From contig NZ_CP120683.1 of assembly GCF_030506325.1 (NCBI RefSeq), forward strand, positions 4,043,001-4,107,000: a DNA stretch of 64,000 bases. The letters run 5' to 3'. Both the position numbers and the translations under genes were made by a program. This stretch comes from Tunicatimonas pelagia (GTDB lineage: Bacteria; Bacteroidota; Bacteroidia; Cytophagales; Cyclobacteriaceae). Below are positions 15,857 to 25,660 of the stretch, in pieces. A model generated the notes under the pieces. It made no database searches and was not told where the DNA came from. It was given only the letters and a program-made list of their open reading frames with translations. Within the stretch, counting starts at the first letter, position 1, and each line of letters opens with the position of its first letter.

Positions 15857-15967
15857 TCAATAATTCTGCACCAAAAAACATCGGTCGGTAGTCATTTTTT
15901 AAACTAATTTTAGCCACTGACAAATTATAGGCTACCAACCGTTTTTCTGCTAGAAGTTTTTTGTTCT

Positions 15968-18931
15968 TTAGCTCAATATAGCGGTAATATCTTCCCGAGT
16001 TAATCGCTTCACAAAGCTTTCTTCAGTAGAAATCAAGTCAGTAGCTAGTTTGATTTTGCTCTGCTGCAACCGAAGAATTTTTTCTTCTACCGTATCTCGA
16101 GTAATAAACTTGTAGGTAAACACTCGGTTTTCCTGCCCAATACGGTGGGCACGGTCAATGGCTTGGGCTTCTACCGCGGGGTTCCACCAGGGGTCAAGAA
16201 TAAATACATAGTCAGCTTTGGTAAGGTTGAGACCAACCCCGCCTGCCCGCAGAGAGATAAGAAATAAATTGATAGAGGAGTCATGCTGAAAACGCTCTAC
16301 CTGCTCTTTACGGTTTTTAGTGCTTCCGTCCAGATACGCAAATGGGTAATTTAAATCCTTCAGATGCTGACTCAGCAACGCTAGGTGTTTTACAAACTGA
16401 CTAAATATGAGAATCTTATGCCCCTCACTCAATGTGCTAACAATCATGTGAAGCATATCCTCCATCTTACCCGAATCGTGAGCATAATTTTCATCCACCA
16501 TTTTTGGATGATTGGCAATCTGCCGAAGCTTGGTGAGTCCCTGCAACAATAGTAACTGCGATTTTTTGATGCCTTCGTTCTCAATCAGGTTGAGAATTTC
16601 ATTGCGATAAAACGACTTGGCTTCCTCGTAGCAGGCTTCCTGCTCGTCGGTCATGGTGCAGTACTTTACGTTCTCTACTTTCTCGGGCAACTCCGTAGCC
16701 ACTTGCCACTTTTGTCGCCGAAGAATAAATGGTTTGATAATACTGTACAGCTTAGAGGTTTTAGAGAGATCACCTTTCTTTTCAATAGGAACCACAAACT
16801 CATTGCGGAAGAAGGATTGACTTCCCAACAAACCCGGGTTGATAAATGTCATCTGCGACCAAAGGTCCATCGTGCTATTTTCCAGTGGCGTACCGGTTAG
16901 AATAAGGCGATACTTGGAATTGAATTCGCGCACTGCTTGAGCAATATTAGAGTCCGGGTTTTTTATCGCCTGCGATTCGTCCAAAATCACGTAGTGAAAA
17001 TAGTATTCTTTTAAAATATCTATATCCAAACGAGCAATACCGTAGGAGGTCAACACTAAGTCATAATCGGTAAACTGCGCTACGTTTTTGTCGCGGTGGG
17101 TGCCGGTATACGTAAACACTTTTAGGTTAGGAGTGAATTTAGCAGCTTCCATCTCCCAGTTATAAATCAGCGAAGTGGGCATAATTAGCAGGGAGGTATT
17201 CATGGTTTGCTGCTGCTCCTCATGCAGTTCTTTCTGCCGTTGCAGTAACGCCAATGTTTGCACAGTTTTTCCTAGCCCCATATCATCAGCCAAGCAACCA
17301 CCAAAGTGATATTGGTTCAGAAAGTGCATCCAATTGTACCCCGCCTTTTGGTAGGGGCGCAATGTGCCCTCAAACTGTTCCGGTAACTCGTGGTCTTCAA
17401 TTTTCTCGAACTGCCGCAAGCGATCCAGCTTACGATCCATCGTCACCTTAGCCAGGTTTCCGCTGTGTAAATCTTGCACCAGTGCTAAGTGATACTTTTT
17501 TAGGCGTACATCGCCATCGGCTGTCTCGGGCGATTCGGTAAAAGCAAACAGTTCGGAGTATTCGGTAAACCATACTTCAGGAATGATGGCTACTTCACCG
17601 TTAGGTAACATTACTTCCCGCTTCTTCGCCAGTATGAGTGAGCGAATTTCGGTAAAAGGAACTTCGTATTCGCCAAACTTGACGATGGCGTGAATATCAA
17701 ACCAGTCGATATTTTCGCGTACTTCTACCTTAATAGTTGATTCGCCCAGAAAATATTTTTTCTCGCCTATCATCTGCTGATTCAGCGTAATGCCTGCTTC
17801 TTGCAGTTCTTTTTTATGCTGGTTAATCCAATCAATAGCGGTGTTGCGATCAAGCACTTTTTTACGACCTTTTAACGGAAGAGAGTGTTCCTGCAAAAAC
17901 GCAAGTACTTGTTTCTCGGCGTAGTGGTTGCGGACAATACGACGAAACGTATACTGCTCGCTCTCTTTGTTTTTATCTACCACCACGCTCACTTTTTCGG
18001 CATCAGCCTGAAATTGGTGCGCTCCGTACTGAAACGCTAACTCAAACCCGATGTAGCTGGTTGAAACGCCTTTGGCGAGTGTAACCGTACTACTATGCCC
18101 GTTACCTCGGTCTTCGGTAGCAGGAGGCTGAGTTTCATAAAACGATAGTAGTGGCTTGGGGCGATGCTGTTCTGTGATAATATCAAAGCCTTTGGCGTAA
18201 ACATCAAACGATGAGACTAGCGGAGCCACAAACTTACGGTAGTACGAATCTTCTACCTTCCTTGGAATAACAATAAATTTCTTGTTGAGAAAAGGCTGAA
18301 GTTTGTTGCCATCTACCTCTTTTTCAAAAGTATAGAGGCGGTTTTCCAGCACCATCCAGGCTGGCTGGTTACAAACGATGTAGGCCTTTTTATACTGAAA
18401 ATCAACTTTCAGGTTATCGTATTTAATCGTGGGAAAGTAGTGAGTATTGTCTTCGTTACGCCGAAAGTGAAAAAGCACCGTAGCCTTTTCGGGTAGTACC
18501 TCAATCCGCCGGCCTACCGGTTCGCCGTCGTTACTCATTTCGAATAGGCGTTTCCCGCGAAGCAATGGAAGTATTTGAGCCCGAATACCTTCCAGATAAG
18601 CTGCAATCTCTTCTTTTAGCAGCTGATTTCTTTCACTATCACCCAGATACACTTTAAAAAAAAACTCGTGGGGCTTTACTCGCTTTTTATGAAATTTTTT
18701 GATGATGACTTCTTGCTGCATAGAATCCATCAGGCGAATTAGCTCATAGTCTTGCTCATCAAGATCTTTAGAAAATTCGCGGGCATTTTTATGCGAAATA
18801 TTTTGATGTTCAAACGTAAATTCCTGCTTCTCATTTAGTTGCACAGCAAATGACTCAAACAAGTATCCTAGGTATTCGTGGTTAAAAAGTGAATAAATCA
18901 CTTTAAAGGGCCGGTCGGGCGAGACTTTCAT
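15968..18931 (-). CDS. SNF2-family DNA helicase/ATPase
   Basis: 987 residues. The C-terminal half is a complete SNF2 motor: Q-region FEGTLRPYQKAGYNW, Walker A ADDMGLGKTVQT (near residue 550), DESQ in YVILDESQAIKNP (motif II), LTGTPLENS (III), FILRR, then HKILIFSQFVKH, YLDGSTKNR, LRAGGVGLNLTKAD and DPWWNPAVEAQAIDRAHRIGQ. The 500-residue N-terminus is Bacteroidetes-specific in appearance and may carry nucleic-acid or protein contacts. Bacterial members resemble RapA/HepA-type remodelers; the target is not known. It stands alone and was probably transcribed separately from the permease gene. Confidence 0.92.
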   Translation of the reverse strand: MKVSPDRPFKVIYSLFNHEYLGYLFESFAVQLNEKQEFTFEHQNISHKNAREFSKDLDEQDYELIRLMDSMQQEVIIKKFHKKRVKPHEFFFKVYLGDSERNQLLKEEIAAYLEGIRAQILPLLRGKRLFEMSNDGEPVGRRIEVLPEKATVLFHFRRNEDNTHYFPTIKYDNLKVDFQYKKAYIVCNQPAWMVLENRLYTFEKEVDGNKLQPFLNKKFIVIPRKVEDSYYRKFVAPLVSSFDVYAKGFDIITEQHRPKPLLSFYETQPPATEDRGNGHSSTVTLAKGVSTSYIGFELAFQYGAHQFQADAEKVSVVVDKNKESEQYTFRRIVRNHYAEKQVLAFLQEHSLPLKGRKKVLDRNTAIDWINQHKKELQEAGITLNQQMIGEKKYFLGESTIKVEVRENIDWFDIHAIVKFGEYEVPFTEIRSLILAKKREVMLPNGEVAIIPEVWFTEYSELFAFTESPETADGDVRLKKYHLALVQDLHSGNLAKVTMDRKLDRLRQFEKIEDHELPEQFEGTLRPYQKAGYNWMHFLNQYHFGGCLADDMGLGKTVQTLALLQRQKELHEEQQQTMNTSLLIMPTSLIYNWEMEAAKFTPNLKVFTYTGTHRDKNVAQFTDYDLVLTSYGIARLDIDILKEYYFHYVILDESQAIKNPDSNIAQAVREFNSKYRLILTGTPLENSTMDLWSQMTFINPGLLGSQSFFRNEFVVPIEKKGDLSKTSKLYSIIKPFILRRQKWQVATELPEKVENVKYCTMTDEQEACYEEAKSFYRNEILNLIENEGIKKSQLLLLQGLTKLRQIANHPKMVDENYAHDSGKMEDMLHMIVSTLSEGHKILIFSQFVKHLALLSQHLKDLNYPFAYLDGSTKNRKEQVERFQHDSSINLFLISLRAGGVGLNLTKADYVFILDPWWNPAVEAQAIDRAHRIGQENRVFTYKFITRDTVEEKILRLQQSKIKLATDLISTEESFVKRLTREDITAILS

Positions 18932-19002
18932 AAGGAAGTTGACAGTTGATCGTTGAGGTTGTTCGCAACAAGCTAACCCACAATTTAGGCAAAAAAATTA
19001 CT

Positions 19003-20241
19003 TTACAAAAAATCTTTCACATCGGTGCGCGAGGCAATGATGGCCGGGCGATAAGAAGCCAGAAATGTAATGAGCGAGATACTAAGCGCAGTGAATAAAA
19101 AGTCAGCAAGCTCCATTTTTACCGGGTAAGCATCTACAATGGCGGTCTGCATTCCCATCGATACAATTCCGAAGGTTTGCTGAACCCAGCAAATAATTAC
19201 TGCTGCTAGTAGGCCACTACCAGCTCCGAGTAGCGCAATAATCACTCCTTCAAACAAAAATATAGACTTCACTGTGCGCTGTTGGGCACCCATAGCGAAG
19301 AGCATGGCAATATCTTTTCGCTTATCAATAGCGAGCATCGACAGTGAAAAAAAGATGTTAAAGGAGGCAATGGCCAAAATAAATGAAAATGTAACGTACA
19401 CAAACAGCTTTTCCCACTTCACTGCCCGTAGCAAACTAGCGTGCTGCTCGTCGCTGTTCAGCACTTGGTATTCTTCTGCCGGAAGTAGTTTTTCGAGCTG
19501 GCTTTCAACTCTGCTTACAGAAACATTATCGTCAGTTTTAATTTCCAGTGCGGTGCGCTCTTCACCGTAGTCAAACAACTGTTGAGCAAATCGCATAGGA
19601 ACGATAACGTAGCTGGCATCGTACTCTTTTTCATTTGCGAAAACTCCGCCCGGCATAATATTTTTCCGCTTAAAGTAGCGGTTCATGGGGTCAGGGTTAA
19701 AGCCACTGCTGCTAGCTGTTTGCCGAGGCGTAAGTAGCTGCATGGTATAAAACTCGTTAGAGGGGGCAATAGATAAAGTATACTGCACTCCTTGCCCCAT
19801 AATGGCGTAGTTTATATCGTCTTTTGCTAGTGTTAAGTCGCCGTGAATCATGGCCTGACTGAGCCGCTGCTGCTGCACAAAATTATCGCTCACGCCTTTG
19901 AGTGTAACAATCATTTGAGCATCCTGATAACGAGCGATAGCATTATCTTCAATCACCTGTGTAACCACATCTACCCCTTTCACCTGCTGTACTACGTTTA
20001 GTAATGAGTCAGTGGCTAAAAGCGTCTTTCCGAACACAGGCACTATCTTGATCTCAGGATCGAAGGTGCTCTTAGATTCTTTAATTAAATCTTCCAGCCC
20101 ATTAAATACCGACAACACTACTACAAGTGCCATAGTACCTACCGCTACTCCGATCATTGAAATATTAGAGATAATCTGAATGAAGTTTTTTTTCTTCTTA
20201 GATCGGAAATATCGGCGAGCCACCAGAAAGGGAAAGTTCAT
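19003..20241 (-). CDS. LolC/LolE-type ABC transporter permease
   Basis: 412 residues. The N-terminus is typical: FPFLVARRYFRSKKKKNFIQIISNISMIGVAVGTMALVVVLSVFNGLEDL. A periplasmic MacB-PCD-like domain follows (about 50-260), then three membrane helices near 275-305, 320-350 and 375-400 with the FtsX core (ALFVYVTFSFILAIASFNIFFSLSMLAIDKRKDIAML). The protein would act with a LolD ATPase to release lipoproteins from the inner membrane; no ATPase gene is adjacent. rbfA lies upstream on the same strand, an arrangement I recall from other Bacteroidetes. LolC versus LolE cannot be told apart. Confidence 0.85.
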   Translation of the reverse strand: MNFPFLVARRYFRSKKKKNFIQIISNISMIGVAVGTMALVVVLSVFNGLEDLIKESKSTFDPEIKIVPVFGKTLLATDSLLNVVQQVKGVDVVTQVIEDNAIARYQDAQMIVTLKGVSDNFVQQQRLSQAMIHGDLTLAKDDINYAIMGQGVQYTLSIAPSNEFYTMQLLTPRQTASSSGFNPDPMNRYFKRKNIMPGGVFANEKEYDASYVIVPMRFAQQLFDYGEERTALEIKTDDNVSVSRVESQLEKLLPAEEYQVLNSDEQHASLLRAVKWEKLFVYVTFSFILAIASFNIFFSLSMLAIDKRKDIAMLFAMGAQQRTVKSIFLFEGVIIALLGAGSGLLAAVIICWVQQTFGIVSMGMQTAIVDAYPVKMELADFLFTALSISLITFLASYRPAIIASRTDVKDFL

Positions 20242-20261
20242 ACCTTAATGATTAATGAGAG

Positions 20262-20328
20262 AATGAATAATGATTAGTAGTTTAATAGGCAGACATTTTT
20301 TGATAGCATTCATTAATCACTATTCATT
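20262..20328. repeat. Palindromic AT-rich intergenic repeat, second copy
   Basis: AATGAATAATGATTA (20262-20276) pairs with TAATCACTATTCATT (20314-20328) with one mismatch. The sequence is the same word as the palindrome at 11862-11941. The right arm overlaps the last bases of rbfA, so the repeat supplies its stop codon. Confidence 0.5.
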
Positions 20329-20704
20329 GTTCATCATTTTCTTCAGCCGGAGGAATGTCCAGTTCAGAAATAATTTTATCCATGCGGGCGGCGTAATCGG
20401 CACTATCGTCTAAGAAAAAATGTAACTCAGGCACTACTCGGGCTACTTTGCCAATGCGGTTGCCGAGTAAACGGCGTATTTCACCCTTTCGGTACTGAAT
20501 GGTATCCATTAGCTGCTCCTTGCGCTTGCTCAGCATAAAGCTGAGATAGATTTTAGCCACTCCTAAGTCGGGGCTTATCAGCACCCGTGATACCGTTACA
20601 AAATCAGTTGTACCTAAAATGGATGAGCCATTGCGCTGAAAAATTTCGCTTAGCTCTTTTTGTAATAGCGACGAAAACTGTCGCTGTCGTTTGCTTTCTT
20701 TCAT
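20324..20704 (-). CDS. rbfA: 30S ribosome-binding factor A
   Basis: 126 residues from the ATG at 20704 (MKESKRQRQFSSLLQKELSE), where RbfA homology begins; an upstream ATG in the same frame would run through the end of the acetyltransferase gene and is unlikely. Recognisable RbfA features are the N-terminal basic helix, VTVSRVLISPDLGVAKIYLS and the end VARVVPELHFFLDDSADYAARMDKI. It binds the 30S subunit during late 16S rRNA maturation and cold adaptation. Its C-terminal tail (PPAEENDEQ) is acidic. Followed by the LolC/E-type gene. Confidence 0.93.
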   Translation of the reverse strand: MKESKRQRQFSSLLQKELSEIFQRNGSSILGTTDFVTVSRVLISPDLGVAKIYLSFMLSKRKEQLMDTIQYRKGEIRRLLGNRIGKVARVVPELHFFLDDSADYAARMDKIISELDIPPAEENDEQ

Positions 20705-20759
20705 ATCGTTTCCCTCAATCTTGGTAGCACCGAAATTCGGCACTCGTTGTACATAATTT

Positions 20760-21266
20760 TCACTGGTCTGAATACAGTAAAAACTCTGTTTCACTATTAT
20801 TTGGTTTCACCGTTCCAGTTTCCCGCAGACCAATCTTGGTTAGCAACGCTCTCGACCGACTATTGGTATCGGTAGTAATTGCTAAAATTGGGCGTAGCTT
20901 CAGTACCGTTCTCCCGTAGTGCATCAAAGCCTTCGCTGCTTCTAATGTGTAGCCTTGCCCTTCACACTCCGGAAGAATAGCGAATCCAATATCAGCACTT
21001 TCTAGATAGTCGCGCTTTACAAATCCGCAAACGCCGATAGGTACGTTACTGCTTTTAAGCATCATCTTAAATAGGCCGTAACCATGTTCCCGATAAGAAT
21101 CAATGAAGTTATCTTCAATGTAACTTTGGGCATCTTCTTCAGATCGTATCCCTCTATCGCCAATGTGCTTCAGCCAGTTGGCACTGTTTAGCAATCGGTA
21201 AAAAAAGTTGGTGTCATCTACCGTAGCTTGCTTAATTACCAGCCGATTGGTTTCCAATATTCTCAT
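20760..21266 (-). CDS. GNAT-family N-acetyltransferase (RimJ/RimL-like)
   Basis: 168 residues. It opens RILETNRLVIKQATVDD, as in acetyltransferase family 3, and has FVKRDYLESADIGFAILPE followed by CEGQGYTLEAAKALMHYG (acetyl-CoA loop, with GQGY in place of GQGIATEA) and NSRSRALLTKIGLRE. The acceptor is unknown; relatives act on ribosomal protein N-termini or on small molecules. It lies 55 bases upstream of rbfA on the same strand and may be cotranscribed. Confidence 0.85.
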   Translation of the reverse strand: MRILETNRLVIKQATVDDTNFFYRLLNSANWLKHIGDRGIRSEEDAQSYIEDNFIDSYREHGYGLFKMMLKSSNVPIGVCGFVKRDYLESADIGFAILPECEGQGYTLEAAKALMHYGRTVLKLRPILAITTDTNSRSRALLTKIGLRETGTVKPNNSETEFLLYSDQ

Positions 21267-21363
21267 AACTTGCTGGTACTACTAGGCAAACATACCATCG
21301 TTGTAACTTAATTCACATAAATCTAGGTAAAAAAGTACACAACGTTGCGGATGCAAGAGCGGA

Positions 21364-22845
21364 TTGTTTCTTTTGCACTGGCATCGTACTTACTTTTCAT
21401 CGCTTAAACAAACCATATTGCTTACCTTTTTCCGAGTTAACGATCCGTATCGGATTCCCCTATTACTGGTACTTCTATTACTCGTACGGTTGCCTCTTTT
21501 TTTCAGTGGCGACTACCTTACGCTACCCGAGCTTAACTGGATGTTGGTAGGAGAGAACTTGGCGGATGGTGACCAATTGTACACCCAGCTTTGGGAGAAT
21601 GTTGGCCCCCTCTCGGCATTAATCTACCGGTTGGTTGACTTGGTTTTTTCCCGTAGTCAGGTGGCTTACGTAATTTTGGCCGCCTTACTCATTACGTATC
21701 AGTGCCTGATTTTTAACGATTTTCTGCTCAACAAAAAAGCGTTTCATGAGAACACCTATATTCCGGCACTGATCTACGCCCTCATTACTTGCTTATCGTT
21801 TGATTTCTACACCCTCTCTCCGGTACTGCTTTCGCTCACGTGGGTGCTATTGGCCTTACGTAATATATTCTACCGCATTGAAAGTCAATCTCGCGATGTA
21901 CGCATTCTGAGCACCGGTATATTTATTGGGTTAGCGGTACTTTGTTATCTACCTAGCGTTATTTACCTAGCTTCCTCGTTACTGGCTTATTTATTTTTTG
22001 CGAACCTTTCGTTGCGTCGCTTTTTTATGTTGCTCTACGGCTTCGCTCTGCCTTTGCTTATTGCATTCACCTATTTCTTTTTATTTGAGGCTTCTAATGG
22101 TTTTACTCAGCAGTACTTACTTTCTTTCCGCACCATTGCACGCGACACTTATATCGGAGATTGGCGACTGCTTATTATTGGTATCACCCCTTTAATTTTT
22201 CTTCTTATCTCGGTATACCGATTAGGCCAGTACAAGCGATATACCAACCAGCAAAACAAGCTACAAGGAATTATGGGCATAAAAATAGTGGCTGCGCTAG
22301 CAACGTTACTACTGGTGCGGCAGTTGGCTCCGTATCACCTTTTGTACTTTGTGCCTCCGGTAGCGTTTTTTATTACTCACTTTTTGCTCATCATTCGCCG
22401 AATACTTATTGCTGAGTTAGTCACCGCCGGATTGGCGTTTCTTCTGGTTTTTAATGGTTACGCTTTACTGTTCAATTTCTTCTCTCTTCAGCAGGTAACC
22501 CATAGCAATCGGCTGATGGTGCAACCTACGGCTTACGATGAGTTGGTAGCGGGAAAAAAAATCTTGATGTTAGGGCATCAGATGGATGTGTACCAAAAAG
22601 CGCGTTTAGCTACCCCATACCTCAATTGGTCGCTAGCCTCCCAGCAGTTAGCCAGTTTAGATGATTTTAAGAATGTATCATTTGTGTACGATGCGTTCCG
22701 AAATGATATGCCCGAACTTATTATCGATGAATCGGGATTGATGCCCCGCGTCTTTGAACGAATTCCGGCAATAGCCAATGCTTACCAAAAATTACCTGGT
22801 CAGCCAGTCTATCGAAAAATTAGTGGAGATCAACCTTCGCCTTAG
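21364..22845 (+). CDS. Polytopic membrane protein, GT-C-like
   Basis: Up to 493 residues with ten or more membrane segments. The N-terminus (FFRVNDPYRIPLLLVLLLLVRLPL) and the loop LPELNWMLVGENLADGDQLYTQLWENVGPL recall GT-C glycosyltransferases, in which an acidic first loop sits near the membrane, but the family is not certain. The start is unclear: no ATG occurs before residue 60, so TTG at 21364 or 21418 must be used; the latter fits the conserved RVNDPYR start better. It ends 4 bases inside the convergent tatC gene. Possibly involved in surface polymer assembly. Confidence 0.62.
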   Translation: MFLLHWHRTYFSSLKQTILLTFFRVNDPYRIPLLLVLLLLVRLPLFFSGDYLTLPELNWMLVGENLADGDQLYTQLWENVGPLSALIYRLVDLVFSRSQVAYVILAALLITYQCLIFNDFLLNKKAFHENTYIPALIYALITCLSFDFYTLSPVLLSLTWVLLALRNIFYRIESQSRDVRILSTGIFIGLAVLCYLPSVIYLASSLLAYLFFANLSLRRFFMLLYGFALPLLIAFTYFFLFEASNGFTQQYLLSFRTIARDTYIGDWRLLIIGITPLIFLLISVYRLGQYKRYTNQQNKLQGIMGIKIVAALATLLLVRQLAPYHLLYFVPPVAFFITHFLLIIRRILIAELVTAGLAFLLVFNGYALLFNFFSLQQVTHSNRLMVQPTAYDELVAGKKILMLGHQMDVYQKARLATPYLNWSLASQQLASLDDFKNVSFVYDAFRNDMPELIIDESGLMPRVFERIPAIANAYQKLPGQPVYRKISGDQPSP

Positions 22846-23747
22846 TTGTTTAAGGCTTCTTCTGCCTCTTTTTTGCGTAGCACCCACTTAGAAATCAAAA
22901 TACTGGCCTGATATAGTAAGATAAGCGGAAAAGTAACTAGCAACTGCGTTACCGGATCAGGCGGAGTTACCAACGCTGAAATAATTAGAATAACCACGAT
23001 GGCATGACGACGGTAGGTAATCAGCGCTGAGGGAGTGATGATACCGGCCTTACTCAGAAAATATACCACAATTGGCAACTGAAACAGTAGGCCACAAGCT
23101 AATACCAGCGTAATTAGAATACCAACGTAAGAGGTAATATCAAATTCATTTAAAATGCTGGGGTCTACCTGATAGTTACCTAAAAAGTTGACTGAAATGG
23201 GGGTTACTACAAAATAGCCAAACAGCACTCCTATTAGAAAAAGCGTACTTACAAAGAATACAGCTCCCCGACTCAACTTTCGTTCTTGTTCGTACAATCC
23301 GGGACTGATGAACCGCCATATTTCAAAAAATACGTAAGGGAAAGAAGCAATTAGCCCAATAACCGCTGAGGAGTAGATGTGCATCGTAAACTGTCCGGTC
23401 ATTTTCCGGCTCTGAATGATAAACGGCATTTCTTCTAGGCAAAAAGCATCAGAGCCTACCAGATTACCAATCTTACAAAACTGACGGAACGTCCAGAAAT
23501 CTGGTTCCGTTGGTCCTAAAATCAAAAAGCCCCACACAAACTCTTTAGCCGCAAAGGCCGCCACGGCAAAAACCATAATTGCGGCCATAGAGCGGATAAT
23601 GTGCCAACGGAGTTCCTCCAAATGATCCAAAAAAGACATTTGCTTCTCCTCGGTGGGAGGAGCTGAGTATTTCTCGACAATCTGATCTTTAGGAGTACTC
23701 AGCCCGTTCTCTCTTGGCTCTAACTGATTTCCGGTTTGCTCTTCCAC
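22842..23747 (-). CDS. tatC: Sec-independent protein translocase TatC
   Basis: 301 residues. After a 37-residue charged N-terminal extension comes the TatC signature MSFLDHLEELRWHIIRSM, then six membrane segments, with FPYVFFEIWRFISPGLYEQERK and FQLPIVVYFLSKAGI, and ALITYRRHAIVVILIISALVTPPDP. TatC recognises twin-arginine signal peptides. An insert of about 35 residues after TM1 (FCKIGNLVGSDAFCLEEMPF) is typical of Bacteroidetes TatC. It lies 6 bases after glyA in the same direction. Three proteins elsewhere in this window have RR leaders that could use it. Confidence 0.95.
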   Translation of the reverse strand: MEEQTGNQLEPRENGLSTPKDQIVEKYSAPPTEEKQMSFLDHLEELRWHIIRSMAAIMVFAVAAFAAKEFVWGFLILGPTEPDFWTFRQFCKIGNLVGSDAFCLEEMPFIIQSRKMTGQFTMHIYSSAVIGLIASFPYVFFEIWRFISPGLYEQERKLSRGAVFFVSTLFLIGVLFGYFVVTPISVNFLGNYQVDPSILNEFDITSYVGILITLVLACGLLFQLPIVVYFLSKAGIITPSALITYRRHAIVVILIISALVTPPDPVTQLLVTFPLILLYQASILISKWVLRKKEAEEALNN

Positions 23748-23753
23748 TATCGT

Positions 23754-25055
23754 TTATAACTTCTCCAAACTACTGTATAAAGGATACTCGGCCATCATTT
23801 GGTTCACTGACTGCCGTACTTGATGCAGCCTACCTTCGTCATCTTGATGTGTTATCGCTTCATCAATCAGTTCCACGATACGCTTCATTTCTTCTTCGCC
23901 CATACCCCGGGTAGTTACTGCCGCACTCCCTACCCGAATACCGGAAGTCACAAATGGTGACTTATCATCGAAAGGAACCATGTTCTTATTTACTGTGATG
24001 TCAGCTTCGCCTAGAACTTTTTCAGCTACTTTTCCGGTAATCTCTTTAGAACGTAGATCGATAAGCATTTCGTGGTTATCAGTTCCTCCGGAAATAATGT
24101 AATAGCCCCGTTCCATAAATTCCTGAGCCATCACTTGAGCATTAGCAATTACTTGCTGAGTATACGTTAAAAATTCGTCTGACAATGCCTCTTTAAAAGC
24201 GATTGCTTTAGCGGCGATTACGTGCTCTAATGGCCCACCCTGCGTACCCGGAAACACTCCCATATCTACCAATGCCGACATTGGGCGTACCGAGCCTTTC
24301 GCCGTAGTTACACCAAAGGGGTTATCAAAGTCCTGCCCCATCATAATTAAACCACCCCGTGGGCCACGCAAGGTTTTATGCGTAGTAGTAGTCACAAAGT
24401 GACAATGGGGCAGCGGGTCGTTTAGCAGCCCTTTGGCAATAAGGGCGGAAGGATGAGAAATATCAGCCAGTAGCAAAGCGTCTACGCTATCAGCAATGGC
24501 TCGCAATCGCTGGTAATCCCAATCACGACTGTAAGCTGAAGCTCCGCAGATAAGCAGTTTGGGTCGCTCTTGCTGGGCGGTGGCCTCTACTTTATCGTAG
24601 TCAATATATCCGGCGGGTACGTTGCCATCTTCCTTTTCCACTCCGTAGAATGAGGGCTGGTACAGTTTACCCGAAAAATTAACCGGTGAGCCGTGGGTTA
24701 AATGACCACCGTGCGACAGGTCAAAGCCCAGAATTTTGTCGCCGGGTTGCAATACAGCCAGCATAACTGCTGCATTGGCTTGTGCTCCCGAGTGGGGTTG
24801 CACGTTAGCCCAAGTAGCACCAAACAGTTCTTTAGCCCGATCAATAGCCAATTGCTCAACTTTATCTACTACTTCACAACCACCGTAGTAACGTTTTCCC
24901 GGTAAGCCTTCGGCGTATTTATTGGTGAGTACGCTACCCATCGCTTCCATTACTTGAGGGGAAGTAAAGTTTTCGGAAGCAATTAATTCAATGCCGCGTT
25001 CCTGACGCTCTAGCTCTTGCTGAATAAGTGTAAATATCTCGTAATCCCGTTGCAT
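23754..25055 (-). CDS. glyA: Serine hydroxymethyltransferase
   Basis: 433 residues from the ATG at 25055 ([18 protein letters not shown]); 17 more codons upstream are unconserved. Landmarks: [65 protein letters not shown], the PLP lysine in [14 protein letters not shown] (about K227), and [14 protein letters not shown]. It converts serine and tetrahydrofolate to glycine and methylene-tetrahydrofolate. tatC follows directly. gcvH in the same window belongs to the linked glycine cleavage system. Confidence 0.97.
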   Translation of the reverse strand: MQRDYEIFTLIQQELERQERGIELIASENFTSPQVMEAMGSVLTNKYAEGLPGKRYYGGCEVVDKVEQLAIDRAKELFGATWANVQPHSGAQANAAVMLAVLQPGDKILGFDLSHGGHLTHGSPVNFSGKLYQPSFYGVEKEDGNVPAGYIDYDKVEATAQQERPKLLICGASAYSRDWDYQRLRAIADSVDALLLADISHPSALIAKGLLNDPLPHCHFVTTTTHKTLRGPRGGLIMMGQDFDNPFGVTTAKGSVRPMSALVDMGVFPGTQGGPLEHVIAAKAIAFKEALSDEFLTYTQQVIANAQVMAQEFMERGYYIISGGTDNHEMLIDLRSKEITGKVAEKVLGEADITVNKNMVPFDDKSPFVTSGIRVGSAAVTTRGMGEEEMKRIVELIDEAITHQDDEGRLHQVRQSVNQMMAEYPLYSSLEKL

Positions 25056-25375
25056 ATCGAATAGTAATAAATGGCACCAAAAGTACTCGAAGTCCTCCAC
25101 AATCACAATGAAGCAGACATATTCCTATGTCACTTAAATTCCCATTTTAGGAATCATTCTCTCTTCGGGACAAAATTCGCGATGCACACTTCAAAGAGGG
25201 TCAGAGAAAAATGGTTTTTTGCAATCGGATGATTTTTTCATAGTATGTTGATTATCATAGATTTAACTATTATGACGGCAGAAATTAATATCCATAATAA
25301 ATAATTAATATGAATATTTTTATTTAAAGAATAGAGTTTGCTACTTAGAACAGTGTAATCAAAACTTACATTGAG
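25056..25375. other. 320-bp intergenic region
   Basis: Divergent spacer between glyA and a small ORF. Very AT-rich from 25230 to 25370. No recognisable RNA gene; it should contain the glyA promoter (leftward). Confidence 0.45.
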
Positions 25376-25540
25376 ATGAAAAAAAATAGTGATCTTTTTG
25401 ACCAAATACGAGTCTTGTCTAAGAACTTACTTAAAGTAAGCGAGTTATCTGACCAAAATGTTAGAACAGCTAAACAACTACTAGCTAGTTACGACCTACA
25501 GTCAATGGATAGCCCTTTGGTTTCCTCCAACTTTCAATAA
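25376..25540 (+). CDS. Small ORF of 54 codons, unknown
   Basis: An ATG at 25376 opens a 54-residue frame: MKKNSDLFDQIRVLSKNLLK, then VSELSDQNVRTAKQLLASYD and a short tail ending SNFQ. The composition is that of a real small protein: an amphipathic helix-rich first 40 residues with Lys/Asp/Leu spacing. It lies in an otherwise empty 600-bp gap before pheA, on the same strand. No family recognised. A chance ORF cannot be excluded. Confidence 0.4.
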   Translation: MKKNSDLFDQIRVLSKNLLKVSELSDQNVRTAKQLLASYDLQSMDSPLVSSNFQ

Positions 25541-25660
25541 TCTTACTTTTTCTACCGTATCAAAAGTTGCTAGTCTATTCTCTTGCCTATTCTCTCTAAC
25601 TGATTAAAGACTTTTCCGCAAAAAATTTTCTAATTTGCTGGTTCCAACCCACCCAAACCT

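Noticed and set aside
20705-20794. 30-residue N-terminal extension of rbfA
   Set aside because: RbfA homology starts at the ATG at 20704, and the extension runs into the end of the acetyltransferase gene in another frame.
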